A stretch of 8,445 nt of DNA from Miltoncostaeales bacterium (GTDB taxonomy: Bacteria > Actinomycetota > Thermoleophilia > Miltoncostaeales > Miltoncostaeaceae): positions 1 to 8,445 of the forward strand of contig JAUROO010000041.1 in assembly GCA_030829765.1 (NCBI GenBank). The letters run 5' to 3'. Shown piece after piece: positions 6,953 through 8,445 of this stretch (positions within the stretch are counted from its first letter, which is position 1; every line of letters starts with the position of its first letter). A program made the translations under genes and the position numbers. The notes beneath the pieces were generated by a model. It was given only the letters and a program-made list of their open reading frames with translations, was not told where the DNA came from and searched no databases.

Positions 6953-7815
6953 GCCCGCACGGCGGCCGCCACCTCCGACGCCGCCTGGTCCTCGTCGACC
7001 TGCGCCGCGGTCTCGCCGCCGATCAGGATGGTGAGCGCGGTCAGGTACAGGAACACCAGGAAGATCACCACGGCCCCCAGGCTGCCGTACACGCGGTTGT
7101 ACGAGCCGATGTTGTCCACGTACAGCCGGAACAGGTTGGCCACGATGAACCAGCCGATCACGCCCACCAGCGCGCCCAGCAGTGCGCTGCGCATGGGGAT
7201 GCGCTGCCCGTTGGGCGCGAAGTGGTACAGCAAGACCAGGTAGCCCCAGAAGATCAGGGCGCCGGTGAGGGACACCACCACCTGGATCACCACCTGGGTG
7301 GAGCGCGGCGCGCCTACGTACTCCACGACCCACTGCAGCACCCCGGGGCCGAACACGGCCAGGATGGTCGTGAGCACCACCACCAGTGCCGTGGCGACTG
7401 CCAGCGACAGCGCGCGGGCCTTGCCCTTCAGCCATGGGCGGTGGGGGCGCTCAAAGGCGTCGTCCAGGCCGTCCATCAGCGACCCGGCCACGTTGCCCGC
7501 CAGCCACACGCCGGTGATGAGACCCAGCACGAGGAACAGGATCGACTGCCCCGCGCTCGATGAGGCGGCCTGCAGCAGGCCGTCGAGGAAGTCGGCGAGC
7601 TGGTCGGGCACCGTGCCGCGGGTGTTGTCCACCAGCGTGGAGTACGACTGCGGGCTCGCCACCAGCCCGATCACGGAGATGAGCACGAACGCGAAGGGGA
7701 TGGACGCCACGAACGACACGTAGGCGAACTGGCTGGCGCGGGCCATCTGGGAATGGCGCGCCACGCGTCCCGCCACGGCCGCGGTAAGGCGCCACAGGCT
7801 GCCCGCGACACGCAT
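6949..7815 (-). CDS. YihY/UPF0761 family inner membrane protein
   Basis: This is a polytopic membrane protein of the YihY/virulence-factor BrkB family, once mis-assigned as RNase BN. Its molecular function is not established. It is 288 aa with a basic amphipathic N-terminus (about 1-25) and hydrophobic segments near 30-53, 91-112, 136-157, 175-198, 209-231 and 245-267, the six-helix family pattern. Family hallmarks are FAYVSFVASIPF (30-41), PNGQRIPMRSALLGALV (201-217) and VYGSLGAVVIFLVFLYL (242-258) followed by GGETAAQVD near 267-274. The C-terminal tail is acidic and Ala-rich. The ATG follows the 93-aa gene by 18 bases, and the TAG of that gene is in the same frame, so the start cannot lie further upstream. 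GGGCGGGG shortly before the ATG may serve as a weak ribosome site. It is probably in one operon with ppk1 and ends inside the CTAG shared with the opposing gene. Confidence 0.9.
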   Translation of the reverse strand: MRVAGSLWRLTAAVAGRVARHSQMARASQFAYVSFVASIPFAFVLISVIGLVASPQSYSTLVDNTRGTVPDQLADFLDGLLQAASSSAGQSILFLVLGLITGVWLAGNVAGSLMDGLDDAFERPHRPWLKGKARALSLAVATALVVVLTTILAVFGPGVLQWVVEYVGAPRSTQVVIQVVVSLTGALIFWGYLVLLYHFAPNGQRIPMRSALLGALVGVIGWFIVANLFRLYVDNIGSYNRVYGSLGAVVIFLVFLYLTALTILIGGETAAQVDEDQAASEVAAAVRA

Positions 7816-7833
7816 CAGGTGCCCCGCCCGGGG

Positions 7834-8115
7834 CTAGCGGCTCTGCGAGAGCAGCACTGCCAGGTCGGCATACGAGAGGCCGTTCGCCACCGGCGGGAGC
7901 CCCAGGTCGTGGTCGAGGGCGGCAGCCAGGTCGCGCGCGCGGGCCAGGACGGCGTCATGCACGGGCTGCCCCGGGGCGGCATCGGCGATGCGCTTGGCCT
8001 CGTTGCGCAGCTGGTTCAGGTCGGCGGCCGGCGAGTTGAAGACCGGTCGGTCGGTCGGCGTCCATGCCGGGGCCGCATCCTCGGCCGTCGTGGTCTCTGC
8101 GTTCTCGGTGCTCAC
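7834..8115 (-). CDS. Uncharacterised 93-aa protein between ppk1 and yihY-family gene
   Basis: I do not recognise this protein. From the GTG at 8115 it has 93 residues. An acidic, Thr/Ala-rich N-terminus (about 1-28, MSTENAETTT onward) looks disordered. It is followed by DRPVFNSPAADLNQLRNEA, a helix near 30-46, a second helix at about 51-70 (PVHDAVLARARDLAAALDHD), then LGLPPVANGLSYADLAVLLS and a short C-terminal helix. There is no signal peptide, membrane segment or cysteine. Base use matches its neighbours. The start is decided by AAGGTGG five bases upstream; an earlier GTG at 8124 lies inside that ribosome site and is unlikely. It sits 28 bases after the ppk1 stop and 18 bases before the membrane-protein gene, in frame with the latter. 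Position suggests a soluble helical accessory protein of the polyphosphate or membrane gene, but no function can be assigned. Confidence 0.72.
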   Translation of the reverse strand: MSTENAETTTAEDAAPAWTPTDRPVFNSPAADLNQLRNEAKRIADAAPGQPVHDAVLARARDLAAALDHDLGLPPVANGLSYADLAVLLSQSR

Positions 8116-8120
8116 GCGGA

Positions 8121-8127
8121 CCACCTT
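8121..8127 (-). promoter_or_regulatory. Ribosome binding site of the 93-aa gene
   Basis: AAGGTGG on the minus strand lies five bases (TCCGC) before the GTG at 8115. It is a strong Shine-Dalgarno and fixes the start at 8115 rather than at the GTG at 8124, which forms part of it. It lies in the 28-base gap after the ppk1 stop, so the gene is probably expressed from the ppk1 message. Confidence 0.65.
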
Positions 8128-8143
8128 AGCGCGTGGCCGCGGC

Positions 8144-8445
8144 TCAGCGGTCGTCTGCCGGTGAGGCCTCGGGGCGGGCCGACGCCAGGTCCATGAGGGC
8201 CTGCTGGCTGGAGAACGGGGTATCTCCCCCCGCCGGACGCACCCGCTCCCATGAGCGGTCGGGGTGCAGGCACCATGCCGTCGCGGTATCCGCGAGCATG
8301 ATGTCCAGCACCCTCATCAGCTCATCGGCCAGCGCGGGATCATCCACGGGCGCCACCAGCTCCACGCGGTCATCGAGGTTGCGCGCCATGATGTCGGCCG
8401 AGCCCATGTACACCGCGCGCTCATCGCCGCTGGTGAACGCGAATA
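8144..8445 (-). CDS. ppk1: Polyphosphate kinase 1, C-terminal end (5' part beyond window)
   Basis: This is the C-terminal part of PPK1, which reversibly builds long-chain inorganic polyphosphate from ATP. The 99 visible residues begin FAFTSGDERAVYMGSADIM and hold the strongly conserved YMGSADIMARNLDDRVEL block. This block matches the Y-x-GSAD-x-M-x-RNLDxRVE signature of the last PPK1 catalytic domain. Next come the typical PVDDPALADELMRVLDIML and LADTATAWCLHPDRSW stretches, and a short polar tail ending in PADDR. The catalytic histidine lies upstream, outside the window. The gene enters from the right edge without a break, and any start codon inside the window would be false. It is the first visible gene of a minus-strand unit with the 93-aa protein and the YihY-family protein; the close spacing suggests one transcript. 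Confidence 0.92.
   Translation of the reverse strand, partial: FAFTSGDERAVYMGSADIMARNLDDRVELVAPVDDPALADELMRVLDIMLADTATAWCLHPDRSWERVRPAGGDTPFSSQQALMDLASARPEASPADDR

Noticed and set aside
6142..7563. 473-codon plus-strand open frame across nei, the channel gene and the yihY-family gene
   Set aside because: It covers three well-supported genes in wrong frames or on the wrong strand, and its translation is an Arg/Ala/Gly/His-rich shadow with no domain.
8116..8124. GTG at 8124 as the start of the 93-aa gene (96 aa)
   Set aside because: That GTG is part of the AAGGTGG ribosome site; the GTG at 8115 has ideal spacing.
1..8445. Mobile elements, attachment sites, CRISPR arrays, tRNA or rRNA genes
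   Set aside because: No transposase or integrase motif, no regularly spaced direct repeats and no RNA-gene-like segments were seen. Nearly all bases are accounted for by coding genes.

Overview
The window is a gene-dense stretch of very GC-rich bacterial chromosome (roughly 70% G+C or more by eye, with codon third positions almost all G or C). The full-length mycobacterial-type Lhr helicase followed at once by a Nei2-like glycosylase, the frequent GTG starts and the apparently leaderless starts point to Actinomycetota. A deep-branching class such as Thermoleophilia is possible, but the sequence alone does not settle this. I see no mobile element, CRISPR array, tRNA or rRNA.

Layout. (1) Positions 1-987, minus strand: a two-gene unit, a ClpS-type N-degron adaptor (clpS) followed after 12 bases by a Bax inhibitor-1/YccA family membrane protein that runs off the left edge. 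(2) Positions 988-1071: an 84-base divergent intergenic region with a -10-like hexamer facing each way, each placed so that transcription would begin at or within about two bases of the start codon. (3) Positions 1072-6952, plus strand: lhr (1499 aa), then a Nei2-like Fpg/Nei glycosylase whose ATG shares a base with the lhr stop (TGATG), then two bases later a six-helix TMEM175/DUF1211-type putative potassium channel. (4) At 6949-6952 this unit meets the opposing unit tail to tail, with both stop codons inside the palindrome CTAG. (5) Positions 6949-8445, minus strand: the 3' end of polyphosphate kinase (ppk1) enters from the right edge, followed by a 93-aa protein I do not recognise and a YihY/UPF0761 family membrane protein.

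How the genes may work together. Lhr and Nei2 form a plausible DNA-repair pair: a 3'-to-5' helicase with an AlkZ-like C-terminal region, translationally coupled to a base-excision glycosylase. ClpS with a BI-1/YccA-like protein suggests a proteostasis link, because E. coli YccA acts on the FtsH protease, but that is inference. The ppk1 unit links polyphosphate synthesis with an uncharacterised small protein and a membrane protein. Most of the window is recognisable housekeeping sequence. The least explained items are the divergent ClpS (N-degron pocket Met replaced by Phe), the 93-aa protein and its in-frame position ahead of yihY, and the channel gene attached to the repair operon. I found no clear evidence of a wholly new system.
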